A stretch of 64,000 nt of DNA. Source: an uncultured Lacinutrix sp. (lineage in GTDB: Bacteria; Bacteroidota; Bacteroidia; Flavobacteriales; Flavobacteriaceae). The stretch covers positions 62,001 through 126,000 of the forward strand of contig NZ_CANMSJ010000005.1 of NCBI RefSeq assembly GCF_947500605.1. The letters run 5' to 3'. Both the position numbers and the translations under genes were made by a program. Shown here piece after piece: positions 8,106 through 19,338 of this stretch. Under the pieces are notes generated by a model, which saw nothing but the letters and a program-made list of their open reading frames with translations, was not told the DNA's origin and made no database searches. Position 1 is the stretch's first letter, and the number at the start of each line of letters is the position of its first letter.

Positions 8106-9701
8106 ATGCCATCAGATTGTATTTCATTTAAAGACACTGGATATTTTTCTCAACTTATTTGTGATTATTTAGCTGAAGCTGAAACGCTAAAGCCATTCTA
8201 TAATCGTTTTCCTAAGCTAGAAAATTTTAAAGCTCAAATAGAAGAAAAAAGTGCTTCTTTTAAGCAAGAGACAAGAACTGTTTTAGTTAATGTTTTAAAA
8301 AAACAATATCAAAATACTGAAGCTTCTCAAGCCTCTTTAGATAATATTACAGCGCTTCAAGACAGTAAAACATTTACAGTAACAACAGGTCACCAGTTAA
8401 ATCTATTTACTGGGCCATTATATTTTTTGCATAAAATAGTGTCGACTATAAATTTAGCAAAGCAATTAAAAGCTGAATATCCCGAAAATAATTTTGTGCC
8501 AATTTATTGGATGGCTTCCGAAGATCATGATTTCGATGAAATTAACTATTTCAATTTTAAAGGAAAAAAAATACAATGGAATAGAGAAGCATCTGGAGCA
8601 GTTGGAGAGCTTAATACCGAAGGATTAGAAGAAGTCTTCAATACTTTTTCTAAAGAATTAGGTGTTGGAAGAAATGCCAATACACTTCGAGAGCTTTTTA
8701 AAAAGGCTTATTTAGAACACGATAATCTAGCCAAAGCAACTAAATATATAGCGAACAATTTATTTACAGATTATGGTTTAGTAATTGTTGAAGCTAATAA
8801 TATAGCATTAAAGCAATTATTTATTCCGCATGTAGAAAAGGAATTAATAGAACAAATTTCAGAAGAAAAAGTTCTGGAAACAAATGCTAAAATTGAAGAT
8901 TTAAACTTCGGAATACAAGTTAACCCAAGAGCAATAAATCTTTTTTATATAACCAAAGACATAAGAGAACGTATAGTTTTAGAAAACGATATATATAAAG
9001 TTTTAAACACAAATATAAGCTGGAGTAAAAGTGAGATACTAAAAGAAGTCAATGACTTTCCTGAACGTTTTAGTCCTAATGTAATTTTAAGACCATTATA
9101 TCAAGAAGTAATTTTGCCAAACCTGTGCTATATTGGTGGAGGCGGAGAATTAGCATATTGGTTTCAGTTAAAATCTAATTTTAAAGCGCATAATGCGGTG
9201 TTTCCTATTTTACTGTTGCGTAATTCGGTGTTAATAAAAACCAAGCAACAAGCCGATAAATTAGTAAAGCTAAATATTTCGAACAAAGACATTTTCTTAA
9301 AAAGAGAATCTTTCATAAATAAAAAAGTAAGAACGATTTCTAATATAGATATCGATTTTTCAGAACAAATAAATCATTTAAAAAATCAGTTTAACGGTTT
9401 ATACGAATTGGCTAAGCAAACCGACAATTCTTTTGTTGGAGCAGTATCTGCCCAAGAGAAAAAACAAGTTAATGGTTTAGTAAATCTTGAAAAAAGATTG
9501 TTAACAGCTCAAAAAAGAAAACTAAAAGATCAGGTCGAGCGCATGACAGATCTCCAAAATCAGTTATTCCCAAATAATAGTTTACAAGAGCGAAATACTA
9601 ATTTTAGTGAGTTATACCTAGAATTTGGTACAGAATTAATTCCAGAATTAATAAAAAACTTAGAACCATTAAAAGGAGAGTTTACAGTGTTAACAATTTA
9701 A
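8106..9701 (+). CDS. bshC: Bacillithiol biosynthesis cysteine-adding enzyme BshC
   Basis: This 531-residue protein matches BshC in length and in its blocks TGHQLNLFTGPLYFLHK, IYWMASEDHDFDEINYF and RPLYQEVILPNLCYIGGGGE. BshC adds cysteine to glucosaminyl-malate in the last step of bacillithiol synthesis, giving the low-molecular-weight thiol that replaces glutathione in many Firmicutes and Bacteroidota. bshA and bshB are not in this window. A C-terminal coiled coil (about 430-490, rich in K/E/Q) is visible, as in BshC of Bacillus. guaA follows at once but has its own promoter. Confidence 0.93.
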   Translation: MPSDCISFKDTGYFSQLICDYLAEAETLKPFYNRFPKLENFKAQIEEKSASFKQETRTVLVNVLKKQYQNTEASQASLDNITALQDSKTFTVTTGHQLNLFTGPLYFLHKIVSTINLAKQLKAEYPENNFVPIYWMASEDHDFDEINYFNFKGKKIQWNREASGAVGELNTEGLEEVFNTFSKELGVGRNANTLRELFKKAYLEHDNLAKATKYIANNLFTDYGLVIVEANNIALKQLFIPHVEKELIEQISEEKVLETNAKIEDLNFGIQVNPRAINLFYITKDIRERIVLENDIYKVLNTNISWSKSEILKEVNDFPERFSPNVILRPLYQEVILPNLCYIGGGGELAYWFQLKSNFKAHNAVFPILLLRNSVLIKTKQQADKLVKLNISNKDIFLKRESFINKKVRTISNIDIDFSEQINHLKNQFNGLYELAKQTDNSFVGAVSAQEKKQVNGLVNLEKRLLTAQKRKLKDQVERMTDLQNQLFPNNSLQERNTNFSELYLEFGTELIPELIKNLEPLKGEFTVLTI

Positions 9702-9745
9702 TTCAAAATTCACAATTCTGCATTCGTAATTTAGAAATCTATTAC

Positions 9746-9753
9746 TATTTTTG
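9746..9753 (+). promoter_or_regulatory. -7 element directly before guaA
   Basis: TATTTTTG is an exact TAnnTTTG match that ends 3 bases before the guaA ATG at 9757. Transcription would start at or next to the start codon, implying a leaderless or nearly leaderless mRNA. Confidence 0.55.
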
Positions 9754-9756
9754 CGT

Positions 9757-11289
9757 ATGCAACACGACAAAGTACTTATTTTAGATTTCGGATCGCAATA
9801 CACACAACTTATTGCGCGTAGAGTTAGAGAGCTTAACATCTATTCCGAAATATTTCCATTCAACAAAATTCCAACAAATTTAGACGAGTATAAGGCTGTT
9901 ATCCTTTCGGGAAGCCCTATGTCTGTAAGGTCTGATGATGCTTTTCATCCAGAACTAAAAGGCATTCGTGGCGTAAAGCCAATGCTTGCTGTATGTTACG
10001 GCGCTCAGTATTTAGCACACTTTTCTGGTGGAGAAGTAGCAGAATCTAATACTAGAGAATACGGTCGTGCAAACTTAAGTTTTGTAGAAGAAGATGCGTT
10101 TTTAAAAAACATATCTGCAGGAAGTCAAGTATGGATGAGCCATAGTGATACTATTAAAAGCTTACCAACTAACGGTAAGTTATTAGCAAGTACGCACGAT
10201 GTAAAAAATGCAGCCTACAAAATAGAAGGCGAAACTACATATGCTATCCAGTTTCATCCAGAAGTTTACCACTCAACAGATGGAAAACAATTACTAGAAA
10301 ACTTTTTAGTAGACATTGCAAATGTAAATCCAGATTGGACACCAAATGCATTTGTAGGTGAAACAGTAGAAGCATTACAAGAAAAAATAGGAAACGATAA
10401 AGTAGTACTAGGTTTATCTGGAGGAGTAGATTCTTCGGTAGCAGCCATGTTATTGCACAAAGCCATTGGCGAAAACCTATATTGTATCTTCGTAAATAAC
10501 GGTTTATTACGTAAAAACGAATTTACAGATGTGTTAGAGCAATACAAAGGTATGGGCTTAAACGTTAAAGGTGTAGATGCTTCGGCACGCTTTTTGGATG
10601 CACTAGTAGGACTGAGTGATCCAGAACTTAAACGTAAAGCAATAGGAAATGCTTTTATAGAAGTTTTTGATCAAGAAGCAAATTTAATAGAAGACGTAAC
10701 ATATCTTGCGCAAGGCACAATCTATCCAGATATTATAGAAAGTGTAAGTGCAACAGGAGGACCAAGCGCAACAATAAAAAGTCATCATAATGTAGGTGGA
10801 TTACCAGACTTTATGAAACTTAAAATTGTAGAGCCACTTAAAGCCTTATTTAAAGATGAGGTGCGTAGAGTAGGAGCTTCAATGGATATGGACCCAACCT
10901 TATTAGGGCGCCATCCTTTTCCTGGACCAGGTTTAGCTATTAGAATTCTTGGAGATATTACAGCAGAAAAAGTGCGTATTTTACAAGAAGTCGATGCTGT
11001 TTTTATTAACGGATTAAGAGACGCTGGTTTATACGATAAAGTATGGCAAGCAGGTGCAATCTTATTACCGGTAAACAGTGTTGGTGTTATGGGAGATGAG
11101 CGTACATACGAAAAATGTGTAGCACTTAGAGCAGTAGAAAGTACCGATGGTATGACGGCAGACTGGGTAAATTTACCATACGAGTTTTTACAAAAAACAA
11201 GTAACGATATCATTAACAAAGTAAAAGGTGTTAATAGAGTAGTTTACGATATTAGTAGTAAACCACCAGCAACTATTGAGTGGGAATAA
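9757..11289 (+). CDS. guaA: GMP synthase (glutamine-hydrolysing)
   Basis: GuaA converts XMP to GMP using glutamine and ATP. The glutamine amidotransferase part has [14 protein letters not shown], the nucleophile block [11 protein letters not shown] (Cys80) and QFHPEVYHS. The ATP-pyrophosphatase P-loop is [16 protein letters not shown], and the dimerisation domain ends with [12 protein letters not shown] place the start at the ATG at 9757, giving 510 residues beginning [14 protein letters not shown]. An in-frame TTG at 9751 lies inside the -7 promoter element, so it cannot be the start if that promoter is used. A hairpin terminator follows at 11365-11397. Confidence 0.96.
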   Translation: MQHDKVLILDFGSQYTQLIARRVRELNIYSEIFPFNKIPTNLDEYKAVILSGSPMSVRSDDAFHPELKGIRGVKPMLAVCYGAQYLAHFSGGEVAESNTREYGRANLSFVEEDAFLKNISAGSQVWMSHSDTIKSLPTNGKLLASTHDVKNAAYKIEGETTYAIQFHPEVYHSTDGKQLLENFLVDIANVNPDWTPNAFVGETVEALQEKIGNDKVVLGLSGGVDSSVAAMLLHKAIGENLYCIFVNNGLLRKNEFTDVLEQYKGMGLNVKGVDASARFLDALVGLSDPELKRKAIGNAFIEVFDQEANLIEDVTYLAQGTIYPDIIESVSATGGPSATIKSHHNVGGLPDFMKLKIVEPLKALFKDEVRRVGASMDMDPTLLGRHPFPGPGLAIRILGDITAEKVRILQEVDAVFINGLRDAGLYDKVWQAGAILLPVNSVGVMGDERTYEKCVALRAVESTDGMTADWVNLPYEFLQKTSNDIINKVKGVNRVVYDISSKPPATIEWE

Positions 11290-11364
11290 AATTCCTTTAA
11301 AAAAAGGAATCTCTTAAATAGTATCGAGAAACGAAGCGACTTAAGAGCAACAAATAATTTATAT

Positions 11365-11397
11365 AAAAATGCTGTAGTTAATAATTGCAGCATTTTT
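11365..11397 (+). terminator. Terminator after guaA
   Basis: AAAAATGCTG (11365-11374) pairs with CAGCATTTTT (11388-11397), and the 3' arm runs into a T tract. This is a typical intrinsic terminator. Confidence 0.75.
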
Positions 11398-11420
11398 TAA
11401 GACATAAAATAAGTATTAAG

Positions 11421-11577
11421 AAGTTGGGCGTTACCACAAGGGTCGCGTTTTCCATTGTATCTTTTTTTTGTCCTGAACATGTTTCAGTACCTTTTTAAAC
11501 CAATATTTTTTTCGTTTTAAGAAATGGTATTAATTTAAGAGAAAAAAAGGATGGAATTACAACCGCTAACGCAACTT
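11421..11577 (+). mobile_element. MITE-like inverted-repeat element
   Basis: The ends are imperfect inverted repeats: AAGTTGGGCGTTA (11421-11433) and TAACGCAACTT (11567-11577). Further inside, a T-rich stretch near 11461 faces an A-rich stretch near 11542. It codes for nothing and fills the gap between guaA and the LysM lipoprotein gene. I recall similar GGGCGTTACC...AAGGGTCG sequences as recurrent intergenic elements in Flavobacteriaceae, but cannot verify this here. The region upstream of the next gene's start is mostly made of this element. Confidence 0.5.
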
Positions 11578-11595
11578 TGAACGTATAATAAACAT

Positions 11596-13572
11596 ATGAA
11601 GAAAATAATATACATCCTTAGCCTATTAGTAATATTAAGTTGTGCCACTGCAAATGCACAAAAATATAATACGCATAGAATTAAATCTGGAGAGACTGTA
11701 GAGTCTATAGCTAAAGAATATAAGGTGTCTACATCAGATATTTATAAGCTTAATCCAGATTCGAGAGAGAAACTAAGCCCAAATTCAATTTTAATAATTC
11801 CTAAAGCTGGCACAGTTTCAACATCGACTACAACAACTACAACAACACCCGAAAAAGAAAAAGTAGTTGAGAAGACTTTCGATAAGTATGTTAAACATAA
11901 AACAAGAAGAAAAGAAACCTTATTTAGTATTTCTCAAAACTATGATATAGAAATTGAGGACCTAAAAAAGCATAACAAATTCTTGTATGCTAATAATCTT
12001 AAAAAAGGTGATAGATTACAGATTCCAGTATATAAAAAGGTTATTAAGTATGTAGATGTTACTTCAAATTTAAATACAAAATACACAGTACAACCAAAGG
12101 ATGGTAAATGGAGAATAGCTTACAAATATGGTATAACTGTAGAAGAGTTAGAGGCATTAAATCCTGGTATGTCTGGTATGTTAAAGTCTGGACAAATTAT
12201 AAATGTACCTAACTTAGAAACTGAAGCGGTTAAGGTTGTAGACGAAAAATATAGCTATTATAAGGTTTTACCAAAAGAAGGATTTTACAGATTAAAAGTA
12301 AAATTAGGTCTAGAGCAAGCAGAATTAGAAGGCTTAAATCCAGAATTAGCTACTACAGGTCTAAAAGATGGAATGATATTAAAAGTACCATTCGATAAGT
12401 CTGTAGATAAAATAGAAAGTAGTTTTGCAAAAGGCGGTGTTATAGATAATACCGATGAAATAATAAAACTATCTAACAACGTATCAGATTTAAATGTAAA
12501 AAACATAGCAGTTATGTTACCATTTACACTTAACAAGATAAATGCAGATTCTATTTACGATACAAAACGTAAAATTAAAAACGATAGAACTTTAGGAATC
12601 ACTTTAGATTTTTACACAGGTGTTTTAGTAGCATTCGATTCTCTTAAAAAATTAGGTGTTAATCTTAAGGTCGATGTTTACGATACACAAAACAGATTAA
12701 GCGAAGTTAATTCTATTATAAGTCGTAATGATTTTTCTGAAACTCATGCAGTTATTGGTCCGTTATTGGCTAATAATTTTAATGCAGCAGCAAGTGGTTT
12801 AGAACGCCACAGTGTACCAGTAGTTTCTCCAATTATGAGTAATGTAAATGTTGGGCGTAACGTGTTTCAATCAAGGCCGGATACTAACGATCTAAAAACA
12901 AAAATTGTAGATTATTTTAAAAGAGATTCTTTAGCTAAAATTGTAGTGATTTCAGATAGAAAAAGCCAAGCAACAAGCAATATGCTAAAAGGGAAATTTG
13001 CTAATGCAAAATTAGTAAATTCTCGTTTAGATAAGAAAACTAAAAAAGATGCTTATTTTATTATAGAGCAAGATTTAATAAATGTTATTAAGCCAGGCCA
13101 TAATGTTGTGTTTTTAGAAACAAATAATGCCGGTTTTGTATCTAACGTAGCAAGTATTCTTAATGGTTTACAAATTAAAGGGACTACAATTACTTTAACG
13201 ACTACAAATCAAAATAAAGCTTTCGAAGACGAAGAAGTTTCAAACTACCACTTGTCTAATCTTCATTTTACATATCCTTCAATTTCAAAAATATTAAATT
13301 CGGAATCGAGTAATTCGTTTGTAAAACAATACGAGCAGCAATATGGTATTTCTCCAAATAAGTATGCTATTCGTGGTTTCGATTTAACAATGGATGTAGT
13401 GTTGCGTTTAGTAACGTCTCCAGATTTATATCAATCTGTAGAAGATACTCCAATGACGTCTTACATCGAAAATAAATTCGCCTATAAAAAGAAGTTGTTT
13501 GGTGGGCATTATAACGAAAGTGTTTATATAGTAAATTATAACGATTTGGTTATTGAAGAAGTAAAGCAATAA
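11596..13572 (+). CDS. LysM and periplasmic-binding-like lipoprotein
   Basis: The 658-residue protein has a signal sequence with a possible lipobox (ILSC, Cys16). Several LysM repeats follow (about 26-70, 92-140, 160-205 and a weaker one at 218-265; first copy HRIKSGETVESIAKEYKVS), with a Thr-rich linker near 75-88. The C-terminal half (about 300-650) resembles type 1 periplasmic-binding folds of the YraM/LppC kind, for example KNIAVMLPFTLNK and VIGPLLANNFNAAASGLE. LysM domains bind peptidoglycan, and LppC-like proteins activate penicillin-binding proteins, so a role in wall synthesis is plausible. The architecture is common in Bacteroidota. Confidence 0.82.
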   Translation: MKKIIYILSLLVILSCATANAQKYNTHRIKSGETVESIAKEYKVSTSDIYKLNPDSREKLSPNSILIIPKAGTVSTSTTTTTTTPEKEKVVEKTFDKYVKHKTRRKETLFSISQNYDIEIEDLKKHNKFLYANNLKKGDRLQIPVYKKVIKYVDVTSNLNTKYTVQPKDGKWRIAYKYGITVEELEALNPGMSGMLKSGQIINVPNLETEAVKVVDEKYSYYKVLPKEGFYRLKVKLGLEQAELEGLNPELATTGLKDGMILKVPFDKSVDKIESSFAKGGVIDNTDEIIKLSNNVSDLNVKNIAVMLPFTLNKINADSIYDTKRKIKNDRTLGITLDFYTGVLVAFDSLKKLGVNLKVDVYDTQNRLSEVNSIISRNDFSETHAVIGPLLANNFNAAASGLERHSVPVVSPIMSNVNVGRNVFQSRPDTNDLKTKIVDYFKRDSLAKIVVISDRKSQATSNMLKGKFANAKLVNSRLDKKTKKDAYFIIEQDLINVIKPGHNVVFLETNNAGFVSNVASILNGLQIKGTTITLTTTNQNKAFEDEEVSNYHLSNLHFTYPSISKILNSESSNSFVKQYEQQYGISPNKYAIRGFDLTMDVVLRLVTSPDLYQSVEDTPMTSYIENKFAYKKKLFGGHYNESVYIVNYNDLVIEEVKQ

Positions 13573-13613
13573 GCTAAGCTGCTCTTTCGTTTTAGTAGAT
13601 TATAATTATATTT

Positions 13614-14153
13614 ATGACAAAGCTTTTTATAATCGTTACTTTTTTATTGTGCGTTCAAAGTAATGCTCAAGAATTTACATGGAACGAAAACCGCCAGTTA
13701 AAATGGGAAGACTTTAAAGGAGAGCCAGACGAAAACTCTAATGCAGCAGCAGTAACAGCATCTGGGATTACTTTTAGTTATTCTATAGAAAAAAGTAGTG
13801 TTCATGGTGTAACAGGTTTTAATACTAAAGCCTTTGCGTATTTTTATCCAGAACAATCTTGGCGTAAAAAGGATGTAGTTAATAGTCATATTTTAAAGCA
13901 CGAGCAGTTTCATTTTAATATTACGGAGCTAAATGTTAGATATTTTCGAGAGCAAATTTCTAAATTAAAAGCATCTTCTAAAATTGCTAAGCAACTTGAT
14001 GCTCTATTAAAGCAAGCGAATATAGATTTAGAAAAAATGCAAAGGCTTTACGATGCAGAAAGTAATTACTCCATTAATAAAGCTGAACAGCAAAAATGGG
14101 TGGATTTTGTAAATAAAGAATTAAAACGATTAGAAAAATATAAATCTAAATAA
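13614..14153 (+). CDS. DUF922 predicted zinc protease, exported
   Basis: This 179-residue protein has a signal peptide (MTKLFIIVTFLLCVQSNAQ) and matches DUF922: RQLKWEDFKGEPDE near the start and ILKHEQFHFNITEL with an HExxH motif at 96-100. The HExxH and downstream acidic residues suggest a zinc-dependent peptidase in the periplasm or outside the cell; activity has not been established for the family. Its stop overlaps the next ATG (TAATG at 14151-14155), so translation of the two genes is coupled. Confidence 0.82.
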   Translation: MTKLFIIVTFLLCVQSNAQEFTWNENRQLKWEDFKGEPDENSNAAAVTASGITFSYSIEKSSVHGVTGFNTKAFAYFYPEQSWRKKDVVNSHILKHEQFHFNITELNVRYFREQISKLKASSKIAKQLDALLKQANIDLEKMQRLYDAESNYSINKAEQQKWVDFVNKELKRLEKYKSK

Positions 14154-14389
14154 TGCAACTTCAACCAGATAAAAAGTTTCTAATTAAATTGGCACACACT
14201 AAAATGCCTTTTGGAAAATACGAAGGCAGATACTTAATAGATTTACCAGAACACTACGTAGTTTGGTATCACAACAAAGGTTTCCCTAAAGGAAAGTTAG
14301 GTGAAATGCTTGAAACCGTTTATATGTTGAAGCTAAACGGTTTGGAAGGACTTATTAAGAATATCCAAAAGAACTTTGATAAGATTTAG
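14153..14389 (+). CDS. DUF3820 family protein
   Basis: The 78-residue protein matches DUF3820, with the hallmark block KMPFGKYEGRYLIDLPEHYV and the following WYHNKGFPKGKLGEM. The family is small, widespread and uncharacterised; a nucleic-acid-related role has been suggested because the same module occurs in exonuclease-like proteins. The start overlaps the stop of the DUF922 gene by one base. The pairing with an exported protease is odd because this protein has no signal peptide. Confidence 0.82.
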   Translation: MQLQPDKKFLIKLAHTKMPFGKYEGRYLIDLPEHYVVWYHNKGFPKGKLGEMLETVYMLKLNGLEGLIKNIQKNFDKI

Positions 14390-16320
<1,931 letters not shown>

Positions 16321-16383
16321 GATGTCAGTTTGGCATAAATAAAATAACGGATTACTTTTTGAAGAGTAATTTTATGAAAACAT

Positions 16384-16415
16384 AAAACCTGTTTGTTTTT
16401 TAACATTCAGGTTTT
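16384..16415 (+). terminator. Terminator after pyrG
   Basis: AAAACCTG (16384-16391) pairs with CAGGTTTT (16408-16415) followed by further Ts. A smaller hairpin, ATTACT/AGTAAT, precedes it at 16351-16370. Confidence 0.6.
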
Positions 16416-16470
16416 TATATGAGAATACTAACTAGATTACCACTCGAAGTTTCGAGATAGCAGAAATAAT

Positions 16471-18384
16471 ATGGAAGAAAAAAAATTAGACGTAAAATCG
16501 ATAATAGGTTTCGTACTTATATTTGGAATTTTATTATTTATGATGTGGCAAAACCAGCCAACACCAGAAGAAATCGCTGCAGATAAAGCTAAACAGGAGC
16601 AAATTGATGCAGATAAAAAGGCTAAAGAAGCTGTTATCGCTCAAGACGATACAATAGTAACAACGGCAGACGATTTCACTAATATTAATCCAAACGATTC
16701 TTTACAACAAGTAGCGCTTAATAATAAATTAGGAGCATTTGCTTATGCTGCAAGTTTGCCTTCGCAAGACGCCACAGTAGATAACGGTGTACTTGAATTA
16801 ACATTCTCTAAAAAAGGTGGTCACTTATCAGAAGTAAAGCTTAGTAAATTTGTAGATTTCGATTCTATTCCAATTTATTTAGTAAAAGATAATAACGCAA
16901 GTTTCAATATTAATTTAGGAACTTCAGATAGTCGTATTTTTAATACTAAAGATTTACCATTCCAATCTAAAGTAACTAAAAACGGAGAAAATACTTTAGT
17001 TTCTATGAAGCTTAAAGTTTCTGAAACTAAGTTTTTAGAATATTTATATGTAATCAAGCCAAACGATTACATGATAGATTTTACTATTAAATCTCAAGGT
17101 TTAAGTAATGTAATTAATGGTTCTCAAGAGGTGAAGCTAGATTGGACCCAAACTAGTAAGCGTCACGATCAAAGTGTTAGTTACGAAAACCGCTATACGC
17201 GTTTAACATACCAGCATGATGATGGAAATATAGATAAACTATCACAAGCAGGTGAAGACGAAGAAACTGTAGAAGATGTAGAGTGGTTATCTTTTAGACA
17301 GCATTTCTTTAGTTCTATTTTAGTAGCTAACGATAAGCCTTTAAAATCTGTAGCATTAACATCTAAAGATTTAGTAGAAGACGAAGATATAGATACATTA
17401 TTTACTAAAAAATATGGTGCTAAAACTGTTTTAGCTTTAAGCGGAAATGAGCTTAATGAAAACTACGGTTTGTTTTACGGTCCTACAGAAAGTAAAGTTT
17501 TAAGTAAATACGATAAAAACTTAGAAGCGAGTATTCCACTTGGTTGGGGACTTTTTGGTTGGATAAACGCCTATTTATTTATTCCCTTATTTAGCTTTTT
17601 AAGTTCTTACTTGCCTTACGGTATTGCTATTATTGTAATGACTGTGTTAATTAAATTAGCCATGTCTTTTGTACAATACAAACAGTATTTATCGCAAATG
17701 AAAATGAAGATCTTAAAGCCAGAATTAGAGGCTATTAAAGAGAAGCATAAGGATAACAAAATGAAAGCGCAACAAGAGACAATGGCACTGCAAAATAAGG
17801 CAGGAGCAAGTCCTTTAGCAGGATGTTTACCAGCATTAATACAAATGCCAGTATTCTACGCTTTATTTATGTTTTTCCCAACAGCATTTGCATTAAGACA
17901 GAAAAAGTTTCTTTGGGCGGACGATTTAAGTTCTTTCGATTCAATTTACCAATTCCCTGACGGTTTTAGTATTCCTCTTTATGGAGATCATATTAGTTTA
18001 TTCCCAATCTTAGCAGGTGTTGCAATTTTCTTCTATATGAAGTTAACAACAGGACAACAACAAATGTCTGCACCACAGCAAGAAGGTATGCCAGATATGG
18101 CTAAGATGATGAAGTACATGATTTACTTTGCACCAGTAATGATGATTATATTCTTTAACTCTTATGCTTCTGGTTTAAGTTTATACTACTTTATCTCTAA
18201 CTTAATTAGTATTGGTATTTTATTAGTAATCAAGAATTACATTTTAGATGAAGATAAAATTCTTGCTAAAATTCAAGTACAAAAAGCGAAGCCAAAGAAG
18301 GAAAGTAAATTTCAGAAAAAAATGAAAGATATGATGGAGCAGGCAGAGCAACAAAAGCAAGCACAAAAGCGTAATAAAAAATAA
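16471..18384 (+). CDS. yidC: Membrane protein insertase YidC
   Basis: YidC inserts and folds inner-membrane proteins with or without SecYEG. The 637-residue protein has an N-terminal helix (about 10-24), a large periplasmic domain (about 85-360), and the conserved C-terminal insertase region starting near WGLFGWINAYLFIPLFSFL. That region includes a cytoplasmic charged hairpin (KPELEAIKEKHKDNKMKAQQ), the block GCLPALIQMPVFYALFMF and a Lys-rich tail, which probably contacts the ribosome. Length and order match Gram-negative YidC. It appears to be a single-gene unit ending with a hairpin at 18402-18436. Confidence 0.96.
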   Translation: MEEKKLDVKSIIGFVLIFGILLFMMWQNQPTPEEIAADKAKQEQIDADKKAKEAVIAQDDTIVTTADDFTNINPNDSLQQVALNNKLGAFAYAASLPSQDATVDNGVLELTFSKKGGHLSEVKLSKFVDFDSIPIYLVKDNNASFNINLGTSDSRIFNTKDLPFQSKVTKNGENTLVSMKLKVSETKFLEYLYVIKPNDYMIDFTIKSQGLSNVINGSQEVKLDWTQTSKRHDQSVSYENRYTRLTYQHDDGNIDKLSQAGEDEETVEDVEWLSFRQHFFSSILVANDKPLKSVALTSKDLVEDEDIDTLFTKKYGAKTVLALSGNELNENYGLFYGPTESKVLSKYDKNLEASIPLGWGLFGWINAYLFIPLFSFLSSYLPYGIAIIVMTVLIKLAMSFVQYKQYLSQMKMKILKPELEAIKEKHKDNKMKAQQETMALQNKAGASPLAGCLPALIQMPVFYALFMFFPTAFALRQKKFLWADDLSSFDSIYQFPDGFSIPLYGDHISLFPILAGVAIFFYMKLTTGQQQMSAPQQEGMPDMAKMMKYMIYFAPVMMIIFFNSYASGLSLYYFISNLISIGILLVIKNYILDEDKILAKIQVQKAKPKKESKFQKKMKDMMEQAEQQKQAQKRNKK

Positions 18385-18401
18385 AAAGAATAATTTTTTA
18401 T

Positions 18402-18436
18402 AAAGCTGTCATTCATTAATAAAGTTTGGCAGCTTT
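18402..18436 (+). terminator. Possible terminator after yidC
   Basis: AAAGCTG (18402-18408) pairs with CAGCTTT (18430-18436), followed by CTTGTTT. The 21-base loop is long. Confidence 0.5.
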
Positions 18437-18473
18437 CTTGTTTAATACAATTCGGTAATAATACATTGATTTT

Positions 18474-18500
18474 GACATTCGGAGTATCGCGAAGAATCTC
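18474..18500 (+). repeat. GACATTCGG...GAAGAATC repeat
   Basis: The sequence GACATTCGGAGTATCGC-GAAGAATCTC is a variant of the family seen at 6524 and 37597-37832. It lies 20 bases upstream of the YwqK-like gene. Confidence 0.65.
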
Positions 18501-18519
18501 AAATATTTAATTTAAAAAT

Positions 18520-19221
18520 ATGAACAAACTAATAATTGTAATTCTAATCTTAGTCTCGAGTATCTCTTTTGCTCAAGACATCAATAAAAAGGATCCCGAT
18601 GGTAACCGTCATGGTAAATGGAGTAAAAACTTTGAAGGCACAAAAGTATTACGCTACGAAGGTGAGTTTAATCACGGACAGGAAGTTGGTACTTTTAAGT
18701 TTTATAAAAACATAGATGGACAATCTGTGCTAACAGCAACAAGAACCTTTAATGAAAATAGTGATTTAGCTGATGTAAAGTTTTTCTCTTCAACTAAAAA
18801 CTTAATTAGCGAAGGTAAAATGCGTGGTAAAACCTATGTTGGTAAATGGCTTTATTACCATAACAAATCTAAAGTTGTAATGACGGAGGAGTTATACGAT
18901 AATAAAGGTAAGCTTGAAGGTTTAAAGAAAACCTTTTATTTAAGCGGCCAATTAGCACAGCAAGAAAATTTTGTATCGGGAATTGTAGAAGGAGAATCGC
19001 GTTGGTTTTCTGAATCTGGAAAAATATTAAAAATCTTTAATTACCAAAATGGTGAATTACACGGTCCTGCTAAGATATATAATGCTAAGGGTCTTATAGA
19101 AATGGAAGGTGTTTATCAGAAAGATAGACGACACGGTATTTGGAAGTTTTATAAAGATGGAAAGTTTGTTAAAGAAGAAGATTTTACAAGACGTAGTAAG
19201 AACCCTTATAAAAAACAATAA
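18520..19221 (+). CDS. YwqK-like protein with MORN-type repeats, exported
   Basis: The 233-residue protein has a signal peptide (MNKLIIVILILVSSISFAQ) and a series of MORN-like repeats of the YwqK type, for example DPDGNRHGKWSKNFEG, GEFNHGQEVGTFKFYKN, YNAKGLIEMEGVY and RRHGIWKFYKDGKF. Such proteins are often automatically named toxin-antitoxin system antitoxins; that label is not supported by anything here, since there is no toxin gene nearby and the protein is exported. It is probably a periplasmic or surface beta-repeat protein of unknown function. Confidence 0.8.
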   Translation: MNKLIIVILILVSSISFAQDINKKDPDGNRHGKWSKNFEGTKVLRYEGEFNHGQEVGTFKFYKNIDGQSVLTATRTFNENSDLADVKFFSSTKNLISEGKMRGKTYVGKWLYYHNKSKVVMTEELYDNKGKLEGLKKTFYLSGQLAQQENFVSGIVEGESRWFSESGKILKIFNYQNGELHGPAKIYNAKGLIEMEGVYQKDRRHGIWKFYKDGKFVKEEDFTRRSKNPYKKQ

Positions 19222-19251
19222 GGAGTTTTTTAAACGAGTTATATAAAAACA

Positions 19252-19283
19252 AAATCGCTTAGAAAAGGGCTTCTAAGCGATTT
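19252..19283. terminator. Bidirectional terminator between convergent genes
   Basis: A perfect 13-bp stem (19252-19264 with 19271-19283; arm AAATCGCTTAGAA) with a 6-base loop lies between the convergent YwqK-like and fasciclin genes. A-rich sequence precedes it and T-rich sequence follows, so it can act on both strands. Confidence 0.8.
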
Positions 19284-19338
19284 AAGTTTTAAACAAATAA
19301 TATTTAAAATAGCTATCAATCTATTTTTTATACTATAA

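Noticed and set aside
16438-16465. CTCGAAGTTTCGAG palindrome before yidC and a similar motif near 11318
   Set aside because: Short and seen only loosely twice; insufficient to define a repeat family.
18520-19221. Toxin-antitoxin label for the YwqK-like protein
   Set aside because: There is a signal peptide and no toxin partner; the name is only an automatic label for MORN-type repeat proteins.
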